A stretch of 64,000 nt of DNA from Symsagittifera roscoffensis (Eukaryota; Xenacoelomorpha; Acoela; Convolutidae). The stretch lies in the NCBI RefSeq assembly GCF_963678635.1, contig NC_087067.1, positions 35,231,966-35,295,965 on the forward strand. Reading direction: 5' to 3'. Below are positions 21,301-33,300 of the stretch, in pieces; position 1 is the stretch's first letter, and each line of letters begins with the position of its first letter. Under the pieces are notes generated by a model. That model searched no databases. It was not told the DNA's origin and saw only the letters and a program-made list of their open reading frames with translations. The position numbers and the translations under genes were made by a program.

Positions 21301-24300
21301 AACAATAGTGTTTTTCTACGACTATTCATTGTTAGTGTTTTTCTACGACTATTCATTTTTTAACCTAAGTCGCAAATATTGGCGCCAATTTCGGGGCACC
21401 TTTACGGCTCTTTGATAGCATGTGCTTTGACATTCGAATAGTAATGAGTTAACACAACACAGTTGATAAATTTTAAATTCATGGAATGAACCGAAAAAAG
21501 CTATTTGTTTCAAACAACAACAATCATAAAAACTCCCTTTCAATAATTTTCCAACTAATTATCTCGCTTTTTTTGAAATGCATAATTCATACATAATGTA
21601 GCTCATGCAAAATAAGTGTGGATGCCTCTTTCATTTTGTTATATTCCACATTATTTTTTGAAAAATTGTGTTAATTTGTAATGGTGCCATTTTTGCTGCA
21701 TGTGAGTGGCAATTTGTTGACATATGTAGCTGCTTTATTTGTTTGCCTGTTGTTAAGTGTTCGTGGTCGAGAGGTGAGGGCGTGAGAGTCTTATCCTCGA
21801 GGTCGCAGGTTCGTACTTAAGGCTTATTTTTATCTTTTCTTATTTAACTTGATAAAGCTGCTTATTTGTCGTGATATCGCTAGTGTTTGCGCCGCTCAGT
21901 TTCGCCTGTGTAAAAATGCAAGCTCGACTATCGAACAGTCAAGTGTCAAGATCACGAAAAACTTTATCGACTTCTAGTTTCGAAAATCGAGTTCAACCAT
22001 CAGATTTCCGAGCGAAATAAAAATTTTACTTATTCTCAATTGGGCTAATTTTATCAAAAAAGTATAAATCATAAACTGTTCGCGAAACTCAAACAGCTTT
22101 AAGGGCATGTTTTTCAAAATTTGAGATTTGAAGTTTTTTTATTCAACTTTTTTCAATGTAAAAGTCAGTTTTATTAAGTTTCCTTGCGTTCATCTCTTTC
22201 CATTTGTCAGTCGGCTATGTTTACTCTTGCAAAGCGAGTGTATTAGTACGAACCTTATTTTTTTCAAGTCGCAAATATTGATGGGGCACCTTTACAGCTT
22301 TCTGATAGCATGTGCTTTGTCCTTCGAATAGTAAGAAGTTAACACAGTTGATGCATTTTAAATTCATCAAATGAACCGAAAAAAGTGATTTGTTTCAAAC
22401 AACATAACAACAATGAAAACTCGATTTCAGAAATTTTCGCGAGATGCAAAATTTATTCATAATGTGGCTTTATGCTTTGCGATTTGTTTCATTCAAAGTT
22501 AGTTTTGATGCCCTCCTTCAGTTTGATATATTCCAAATTATTAGATGCTAAATTGAGCTTGCAAACTTTTGCTTAATCGCATTGGCATATGTAGCTGCTT
22601 TATTGCTGACTGGTGTCTGTCGGTTGTTACGCTTGCTTGGCTGTGTGGATAGTGCATGAGACTCAAAATCTATTGATTGCAGTAGGTCGCAGATTCGAAT
22701 CCTACATGTAGCCGAGTTTTTGCTAATTCGAGGCTTTTTTCTGCTTTTTCTCATTTCACTTGATAGAACTGCTTTTTGGTCGTGTTCTCGCAAGTTCTTG
22801 CGAAGCGCAGCTTTACCTCAGTGTTTATATGTTGAAACTACCGATTTTTAGAGAGTATTGCCTCGAAGATCATCGAATATGTTTCACATCGCTTCCGATT
22901 TTACTGATGTTAAAAAGACAAAGTATCCAGCATTTTTGTGTGTTCTAGGAGCAGTTGGGTCTCAGCACAGCCAGCAACTTGGAGTCTAGTAATAACCACA
23001 GCAACACTTCGTCCTTTTCTCCTGTGGTGGTTGCAATGTTCTTCGTAGACATCCCCACAGCCCCCCTCCTCATGCTCAAGGATTCCTTCCCCCTACCCTC
23101 CAACTGCTCCAAGTTGATCGGCTTTGATGTGCCATTTCACTACTGTTTAGCCAAGGTCAGTGAAATTGAAGCACACAGAAGTTTTTTCTCGCCTATTAGA
23201 AAATTTAAATAGCGCTCAATACAGTTAAGCGTACGTAAAAAGAAATTATTAAGGAATCAGAAAGTGCTAGTTTGAAGTTCTCCAAGCATGAAGAAATGAA
23301 TACATAACTCACAGCAAGTAACAATTTCCTCTGATCGTAGAAGGGAACTGGCAGCAGTAGCCGGAGCTCTGGATCTACAAGCAGCGTGGTGCGGGTGCCA
23401 ATGCGTGACTTTGCTGGATTCAGCGACTGCGATAACACTACCAAAAAGGCCATGGTCGATTTCAGCTTCCACATTGCATATGGCAACATGGACGAGGCAT
23501 TCCGCGCCATCAAACTCATCAAAAAGTAAGTTGCGAAAGATGATGAGAGTGTCAATAGATTGTATGATTTATTCATAAACGACATATTATGGCTATTTTT
23601 TGAGGATGTAGCATTTTCGCCGTGAACATGGTTTTGTTTTTCGCAAATTAAGAAGTCGCAGCTTTTTATTTAGTCGCGACATTGCCATTATAAAAAACTG
23701 TTATTATGCACTGCAATTTTGCGTGGTGAACAAATTAGGGATCCGTTGCGGTTTAGTTCTTTAAGCGATTATATAATGCAAAACTTATAAAAATGGAAAA
23801 TTTGCAATTCAGCTATTCAGGGAGCATGAAATATCTGAAATTGGTCGGTACTGTCCGGTTGGGTGCATATCTGTTTTTGAATAACGACTCATAAGGCTAA
23901 TGTTGTATCTCTGGACTTTTATTGCGACTTTCGTTTAAAGCCACAATATTTGCTGCATCGATTTGGCAATACAAAATGATTGGCAATTCGTCGCACCTTT
24001 ACAGATTATTGAGAACATCTGCTTTGACATTCGAATAATTATAAGTTTACACAGTTGATACATTTTTAATTCATCAAGTGAACCGAAGAAAGCTATTTGT
24101 TTCAAACAATGTAACAATAATAAACTCTCTCGATTTGAGAAACTTTCTAACTCAATATATCTCGCAATTTTTTTGAAATGCATAATGTGGCATTATGATC
24201 GCAATTTATTGCATGCAAAATTGTATCTTTTTGTATTTGGTGCTACTTCTGCATCGAATTGGCAATTTATTAGCATATGTAGCTGCGTTATTGGTGGCTA

Positions 24301-27300
24301 GTTTTTGGGGATTTTAAGCATCCCTGGCTGAATGGTAAGTGCGTGAAACTCAAATTCGCTAGATCGCAGGTATTTACTATTGGAGTTTTTGCTAAGCCTC
24401 GAGTTTTTGCAAATTCGAGGCGTATTTCTACTTCTTATGTCACTTGATAGAGCTGCTTTTTGACCGTCTTCTCGCAAGTGTTTGCGAAGCGCAGCTCGCC
24501 TTTGTGTGTATATTTGCACTGTGGTGTTGTGTTGCAGTGAGTCTGTGTGGGAGAACATGTGTCGCATGTGTGTGAAGAACCAGAACCTCTCTGTTGCCAA
24601 GATGTGCCTGGGCAACATGCGCAACCTCAAGGCCACCCACGCACTGCGCAAGGCACAGCAGATGGAGCTGGAAGTGCCTGCTCAGACAGCCATGCTCGCA
24701 ATCTCTCTAGGCATGCGGGTCAGTACTGCAATTCACACTTCCTTTGTCAAGTACAGTGTAGCAGTCTAAAAATTGATACTAAAGTGTTCAAAATGCTCCT
24801 ACAAATAATGTTATGGAGCCGTTTCATTCCTGAGCGAAATAACTAAATGAAATAGCTCCCATTAATTGCTTACACCCTTTTGAGTTCTGGATGGAAGGGT
24901 GTTGTATTGTTTAGGACGAGGCGGAGAAACTGTTAAAGTCGTGTGGCCGATATGACCTCCTGAACGAGATACACCAGTCACAGTGCGAGTGGGGACGCGC
25001 CATCTCAGGTAAAACGGTCACATTTAAAAGCTGCATCTAATTTGAGTGAAGCGAATTTGTTACGGGTGAGGTTTAGTTATTGACGTGGATGCCATTTCTT
25101 AAACTGTGGGGCAATTTAATTTTCAGTTGAATTAGTTCAACAATCTGTCGAATATATTGAATGAAGCCTGTTGTATGACTTAGCGGAATCATCAAGATAA
25201 GATAAAGAAACCGATTCGTCGCTTTAAAATATTTTCAAATTGTTCTTTAAGTGATATTTCATTGTAATTGCAATAGGGTTAGCCTCAAAAAGACCTATGC
25301 TTACCCCGGCAGTTACAGATGCTTATCGTTTAACATCAATTTGGCGGTAAAGATATTTTGTTTAAGTTTCCCAATTTCTGCTGGAATTGTGTTTTGCATG
25401 GTGTTGAATAGCATAGAGTTTCGGTATGTGTTTCAAGTGGCGGAGAGTAATGACAGGATTCATTTGACCACCACACAATACAACTATGCCAGATATTTGG
25501 AGACCCAGGCAGCCTCTACTGTGGATGACAGTGGAGCAGACATTAACGAGGACGGAGCTGATCATTTGCACTCTCCAAATGTGCAGAGAGCCATCCAACT
25601 GTTAGTATGCACATCTACTTTGATGTCACCTGGCTGCCTTTACGCTAAGCTATGGTCTCGTATTAAGTTTCCACTGGTGTTGAATCGTGCGATAAGCAAG
25701 GGTTTTGCAATCGGGTACTTGACTTTTTTTTCCCCTAAATAAACTCTGACAGATTTCGCACGTGAAAACGTTTTACGTGTTTTACCGGAGAGGTAAATGT
25801 AGTGGGTGCATGTTAAGCATGGGCCTTGTATTCCTATTATGAGTTCCTTTAATAGTTTTTTTCGTGCCGAATTTTTTTTCAGCGCTTGAGTGTCGGCTTT
25901 AATTCCGTCGGCTTATGTTCCGAATGATTTTTTTCCAATTATTTGTTCTTATTTTGTAAGAATGATTGAAGTCGTACAATAAGTTTTGGAAAAATCAAAA
26001 TCTATTTCGCAGTGCCTTTTTAATAAAAGGGATTTTTTTAATTTTTCGTTTTTTTTTCAGTGTGCACAGAAATAACTTTGATTCAATCTATTATATATTT
26101 AAATGCGGGCTTCACTATCTCGCCATGTTTAAGCTTTTTCAACGTATTATTTTTGCATGTTTAAGCTATATCGTATATTGCAATGGTTAAGAATTTTTTT
26201 TCGATTTTCCAATTTGATTTTAGTGGTTATTTTACCGAGTTTAAGTTAAGCAGCCCAATATCGAATTAGGGGTTGCGATTTTGGCCTCCAATTTTAAATG
26301 CCTGAAACATTTTAGTTAACGAGATAAGACGAGTTTTGAGATTTTTTCAAAAATTTTCGGAAATTTCAAATATCAAAATAATTTACAAAACTTGAAGTTC
26401 CCAACCCTGTAGTTGGGTGCTGTCGGAGTACTCTAAGGAGTTACAAATCTTGCCTCCAAATATGACTGTTCAAATCCTTGTAGTTTTCGAGATATGACGT
26501 TTTTTGTGATTTTTTCAAAAAATTTTCAGAAAACTTATATTAATTTTTTTTGCAAAATCTGAAAGTCCCAACCCTGTAGTTGGGTCCTGTCAGAGTTATC
26601 TCAAAGATTGCGAATCTTGCCTCCAAATATGACTGCTCAAGTGTAGTTTTCGAGATATGACGTTTTTTGTGATTTTTTCAAAATTTTTCTGAAAACTTAA
26701 ATTATTAGTATTTAAAAATCTGAAATTCCCAATCCTGTAGTTAGGTCCTGTCAGAGTACTCTCAAGGATTGCAAATCTTGCCTCCAAATATGACTGCTCA
26801 ATTCTTTGTAGTTTTCGAGATATGACGTTTTATGTGATTTTTTCAAATTTTTTCAGAAAACTTAAATTATTATCAGTTTTTAAAAATCTGAAGTTCCCAA
26901 CCTGTAGTTAGGTCCTGTCGGAGTACTCTCAAAGATTGCGAACCTTGCCTCCAAGTATGACTGCTCAATTCTATGTAGTTTTCGAGATATGACGTTTTTT
27001 GCGATTTTTCCAAAGTTTTTCAGAAAACTTGAATTATTTCTATTCTTTAAAAATCTGAAATTCCCAGCCCTGTAGTTAGGTCCTGTCAAAGTACTCTCAA
27101 GGATTGCGAATCTTGCCTCCAAATATCTATGCTCAATTCTTTGTAGTTTTCGAGATGTGCCGTTTTTTGTGATTTTTTTCAAAATTTTCAGAAAGTTTAA
27201 ATTAATTATTTTTCAAAATTTGAAATTCCCAACTCTATAGTTCGGTGTTGTCAGGGTACTCTAAAGAGTTGCAAATCTTGCCACATGCGACTGCTAAACG

Positions 27301-30300
27301 CGACTGCTAAAATGCTTTTAGTTTCCGAGATGTGACGTTTTTCGATTTTCTTAAAATTTCTCAGAACTTATCTACAAAGAAATTCAAAAATTTTTGAAAC
27401 TACTAACTTGATGAAGATACAACCTTATTGTCAGCGTACACCCAGGCGTCTCAAATCTTGCCTCTTAATATGAATGCTCAAACCCTTTTAGTTTCCGAGA
27501 AAAGACGTTTTTTTTTCAATTTTTTTTTCGGGAATCTCAGGTTTAAAAAATTCACAAAATTTTGGATTCCTAACCCTATAGTAGGGTGCTCTCAGGGAGT
27601 CTCAGTGGTTGCAAATCTGGCTTCCAAATTTCTCCAGAGGCCCATTAAGTTTTCGAGATGAGGCTTTTAAAATGGGAATTTAAAAAATACCAACCCTGTA
27701 ATTGGGTGCAGTCAGAGTACACTAAAAGTTTGCAGATGTTGTTTCCAATATATGCGGTTTTTTTCATGAGTTGTAGAAAAATTTCCAAGCACCGAAGGTG
27801 CGTTAATTGCTAGTTTTAATTTGAAATTGGTTGAAACCTGTAATGCTTTTAATTGTTCAATCAGCTGTTTTTTTTTCATATTTTTTTTTGGCGTAAGTAA
27901 TTGAATTTATGAGCTTTCGCAGTTTTTTTTGTTTATTTTTCTACAACAATTGAAAATATGTGTTCATCGCTTTTTAGTCCATATTGTTTTGAAAAATAGC
28001 TATTTCAGTTGAAAAACGAGAACTAAACAAGCCAGCAAATCAGAAATTATAGAACATACAATTTTGATAATTTAAATCAAAATTGCTAGACGAGTTATCG
28101 TTTTGTTATATCAAGTTGAGTTGCTGTCTGGTAAGTTTCCTTATGCGTTAGTTGAGTTTCTCGAATTTCGGGTAGTTTCAACAAAAAAAATAGTGAAATA
28201 ACTTATCTGTTTTCGTTTGCTAATGAAAGAAAAATATTTTTCTTACGTCTAGCTAATTTTGATAGGTTTTTGGGCGTTGATTTTTTTAAGTGTTGTTCTT
28301 TGTAGGTTCAGAGAGGAGGTGGATTTGAAACTTATTAAATTTTTTTTTGAAATCATTTTTTTTCGACTCAACAGGTATCCGCTTTAAGATCGTGGGCTTA
28401 GTTGATAGATCACTCATTTTTCTTATGTTGTTTTCTTGAATTTTCTTTTCTTGTTTCCACATCCTTATAGTTGAAAGTGCAAGTGTTGTTTATTCTAGTC
28501 TGAGGTGGGACTTAAAACTGCAAAGATTTTTTTATGAAATCATTATTTCTGCTCAAAGATTTTCGGCATTGTTTTCTCTTCGTAAGTTTTGTTCCGTTGC
28601 TTATTTAATAGTCAAATTTCTGGCATGTTAGTTTAGAAGGAACTTCTATCGAGACATACGAAAACTTTTCCATTTCTTTTCATTTTCAGTTTTTTTTTTT
28701 CACTTCTATCGAGACATACGAAAACTTTTCCATAGTTTTTTCAAGTTTTTCCATTTTTTCGACTTATGTTTTTTATGTTTGTGTTCATTAGAAAGTGGTG
28801 CGAAGCCCAGCTTAACCTGTGTTAAAGTTGGGGGCACTTGTTTTTGATGATTCTCAAGCTCGATCTATTTTTTGATAAATTGATGCAAATTTAGCTGTTC
28901 CGTTCTAACCGATTATTTGTAGTGGATTAATTATAGACAACTTGTGAATTTGATTGATATCAAAAACATTTGATAAAATTTTTTCTTCAGATACGAGAAG
29001 GCCAACACTCACCACTTTGATGTGCCGCGGATGCTCTCCCAAAACTACTCCAAACTGCTCGCTTATATTAATGACAAAAATGAACCGTGAGTCGATTTCT
29101 TTGAATTGTTTCGAGTGATTGTTTGAACCTATGAATAGTTCGTGATAATTATGAGGAAGACGGCAGCGAAATATCCCTGCTCCCTGCGAACTGGTAGGAC
29201 TTCATATTACATTTCGAGCCCGTTATCGCTGCAAAGCTGCGATGCACGCTACCGACGCCCCTAAACCAAAACTCTCAAGCTAGAAAATAATTATCCAACT
29301 TTTCGAGTTGTGCTTTCTTTATAATTTGCAAGTTGTCTTTTGTTACGAGTTGTCTATTGCTGCAAGTTGTCGCGGTACCGAATATAACAGATGAAAGCCG
29401 TAGAAAAAAAAATATCAAAAAATGTCTTGATTTTGTTCGAATAAAATTTCACCCTCATAACACTTAGATAAAGCTTTTTTTCCTCATGCGTCTCAAAAAG
29501 AGAACTCTACGCCGATATATTAGAAGCCAAAACCTTTCAAGTCAAAAAAGGGAAAAGAAAAAATAACGAAAACAAACTGATATACTGAAATCGGAGTGGG
29601 TACATTTACAACTAACATGAAAAAAGCCGTGAATTATTCAACGCGAAAAAATTAACATGCAGAAAAGCTCAACATTTTCTGCTCTCTATCTGTATGTTCG
29701 TCATCCTGTGAACAAGTTATTTACAGGAAAAAAAGCCCAATTACAATACTCTTGCTTATCACAAAGGTAAAAAGAGAAGCTCGATCCTAATAGAGCTATT
29801 ACAGCAACTCACTTAATGTTCGAGCCTTACGACTCAGTTCACTTGCAGAAATTTGTGTCCTTGACAAAACAGTCAGCAATTATTAAATTGTACCAGGAAT
29901 TTATATACCAGATAAAATTGTTCGAAATTGTATGCGGAATTCTTTTCTTTGATTTGACCTTGTGATCTTCACTGTTTTTTTTTCTATAATTAGATTTTAT
30001 GCGTACTAATTAACCATAGAACAGTCAAATCAAGACAAAATTTGCCAGAAGGAAATTGGAAATTTAAAAGCGCGTTTCGTTTTGCCTAGCGGTGGAGTCT
30101 CTAGTTTTAAGATCAAAATGTGGGAAGTTCAAATCTCGGGTCTGAAAACATTTTGTAATTTCGGTAAAAATTGAAATATTGGGTAAATTAGGGCAAAATT
30201 GAAATGGGTTGACTTGATTGGGCCAAAAAGTAAGGGGATGGGAAAAGCTTGGTTACATTGATCTTTTTGCCGTTTTCAAAACGAGTCTAGCTCAATTTTG

Positions 30301-33300
30301 AAAATTTCTTGGAAAAAGTTAGAAAAGTGTGTTGAAAAATATTGCTTTGCGATTCAAGCTTTGGAAAGTAAATTGACTTTTATTCATAGTTTGATTCTGC
30401 TGCACCCTTTTAAGAAAATTGGCAGTTTTTAAGAGGATCGGAGGTCGCAACTGACGTGGAAAAGTTTTTGTCAAGTTTGACTTGAAGAGAATTTTATAAT
30501 GGGATACTATTTGCCCGGCACATATTTTTTTCGACCCGAGATTTTGGTATTTTCATGTTAATCCCGGAACGCTTCCATGAGTTTTGAAAATGATGGGCGC
30601 TTGGCGGTAAAGAGTTGAACGAAGTTGCTATTCCAGCGTTCAACAGCATAGTTGGTTTTCGGACGCCCGGTTATAACACGTGGATGATAACTCCAGCTGT
30701 CAACGTCGAATCTGGGGTTTTCACATGCTGGATTTGCCGCTGAGAGTCAAACAATGTTATTGTCCTCACAAAGTAGTTGAAAATTGGGTGGACTGTCTCA
30801 AGGTATGTCTTCTGAAGAGTTTCAAAAGCAGTAAAAACTTCACTTACTGGCAAGAAAGCGGTACTTAGTAGCATTCGGTTATGCTCTAGGACTAATTTGT
30901 AGTTGTTTCAACTCCCAGGAGAATGAATGTGACGCCAGAGGCTTTGGCACAAATGAAAAAAGTAGTTTTGAATGTTCTTTTTCGGATATTGGGGTAAACG
31001 CATTTTTGACCGCTTTTTCGAAACAGCTCATTAGACGAATATAGATGTCTTATTGATCTCGAAGCAATGCATAAACCATAGGGATCAGAATTCACTCGAT
31101 TGATGCTTGTTGGTATATATCTAAGAGAACTCAATCCGGGCCGTAGAAAAGGTGTCATCAGAGAACCAATCATCAGCGCCACTAATAAGATGAAAAACAT
31201 TGTTTACTTGGTAGCATTAGGTTAAGAAGAAGGAAACGCTCACAACTGTGTCACTTTCAGCACCTCTGGCAATTCAAAATCAGTTAAGGATTTTGGTTAC
31301 TGCACCGTCTTTACTGCTTTTCTGTTAACGGTCATCTGGTTTGCCGAATAACTCGGGATTACTGCTGCAGTCTCTCAGTTGATGTCTTTTTGGACCGAAA
31401 AAAAATATTTGACGTGTTGGCTCATCTGCAACGACTGCTCTTTTGAATTTCCGTTTCTCAATATCGACTGGATCCGGAAAATGACTATGATCATTTATAA
31501 TAGTGAATTTCTCTTGGAAAGTGCACACAAGGCAATTGCATTTATACAAAACTCATCGCCACGATATGAGGTGTCTGTTAAAGTTCGATCTTTGAAATAT
31601 GCGTTTGCATCATGATTTAGCATTTTAAGTGTCGTAAGGATTTTCATTAATAACACGAAATCGAAAGTAATAAAAAATGACTTTATGATCTCTCATGTCT
31701 ACGTTCGGCAGCATTATCAATGAAGCAATAATTGTGTAGGTGTGTGTAAATGATTTGAGTCTTATGTTAATTTTGTCTAATTTGCTGCTCAAAAAAAATA
31801 TGGTCAAATTGCGCAGTTGCGTGGCCTTATCGATTTAATCCTCGCTATTGAGAGAATAAGTAATCAATAAGTAATTCAGACATTATCTAGTGTTGCAATC
31901 GCCCGGATAATTTCTGGACAATTTTGTCTTGGAACCAAATGTCTTGGACAATTTTCGCGTTTTGAATAGTTTTTTTCCGGGACAAATGGCTGGGACACGT
32001 CAAGACACGGAGTTGTCGCATTACAATTTTATTTGGTTAGTTATTCATGCTATGCATGGGTTTTTTTGCAAGTAGTGCAATGATTTGCTCGGCCGCTCTT
32101 TGTAAAATTTCCAAAGGTACGGTGATTCAGTTCCAAGATTTAAAAATGTGAAATGTTTTTTTTTTCGATTTGTCGGTTCGTCTGCAAATAGTGAGAGACC
32201 TTCATTTTTATCGGAAGTGTTGCGAAGCTCTGCTTTGCCTCTGTGTTGATTATTATGGGTGTTTTCGTTATCTTGCAGTGGCCTGTTCAAATGGTGGGCC
32301 CAGTTCTGTGAGTCTACGGGGAGCATCGAACTGGCACTGGAGTACTACGAGAAGGCCAATGACATCCTGTCTATGGTCAGAGTGCTGTGCTACCTGCAGA
32401 AGTATGAACAGGTAAGTTGCTATCCATAACAACCGTTGCAAAACTATTCGGTCAACATAATTATCTATGACTGTTCCAGGAACTGGATACTTTTAATGTA
32501 ATATAGGGTGAACATTACTTAAACTTACTATGTTCCCTGACTTTTTAATCAGTAGTGCCACTGTAGTTGGAACATTTCTGCAATTGATGTTTCAACACTT
32601 GCGATTAGCAAACGTTATCAAATTGAAACATACCTTTTTCAGCCAAATAACTTGTCTGACAGAATCAATAATGTGTTTGATAGCTTGAGAATTATTCTTT
32701 TGGTCAAATAGACGAATCCGGTCAGGACCTGTTCTTGTTGCAGACTGAAAATTTTCCCTTGAAAAAATCGTTGACGATTTATCCTCGAGGGTCAGGACCA
32801 GTGGTAGGGAAACAATTAATTGGGCCCTTCCAATCAGTTTCGGACTGCTGCAATTAGTTGATTGGAATTGGCCAGTCTATCAATTGATTATTTGCAATTA
32901 ATTGAATTTTAACTGAAATGTGAAAAGTAAACTGACCAAAATCAATTTCGAACCTGATTAGATAAAAAATTAAGAGAGTTCCAGTTTTTTTATGGTTTCT
33001 GTACTCCAAAAACTTCTGTTGATCTTTAATAACATTCTGCGCCTCGAGATTCATTGGCAGCAGAGATTGTCGCAGGTCATGAAACAAAACTCCGATTAAC
33101 TAATCGGAATATAAACCACGCTGCGCAATTTGCTACTACAAAACAAAATGGAGTAGCAAGTTTGAAATGGTGGATAATAAAGGCAATTAATTGAAACCGC
33201 GCAATTAATTAATAGGAATTGGATGGACTCGACAATCAATTAATTGGATCCAATTAATTGCAATTAATTAGATCCAATTAATTGCAATTAATTGGGTTCC

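Noticed and set aside
21762-22705. tRNA genes suggested by good B boxes
   Set aside because: Acceptor and anticodon stems cannot be formed and each is part of a multi-copy repeat, so these are tRNA-derived or tRNA-like SINE heads.
26596-27182. Minus-strand open frames of 63 and 100 codons with repeating peptides
   Set aside because: They come from the 165-bp satellite; the peptide repeats simply mirror the DNA repeat.
26250-27780. CRISPR-like array
   Set aside because: Whole 165-bp units repeat without unique spacers, and the sequence is eukaryotic.
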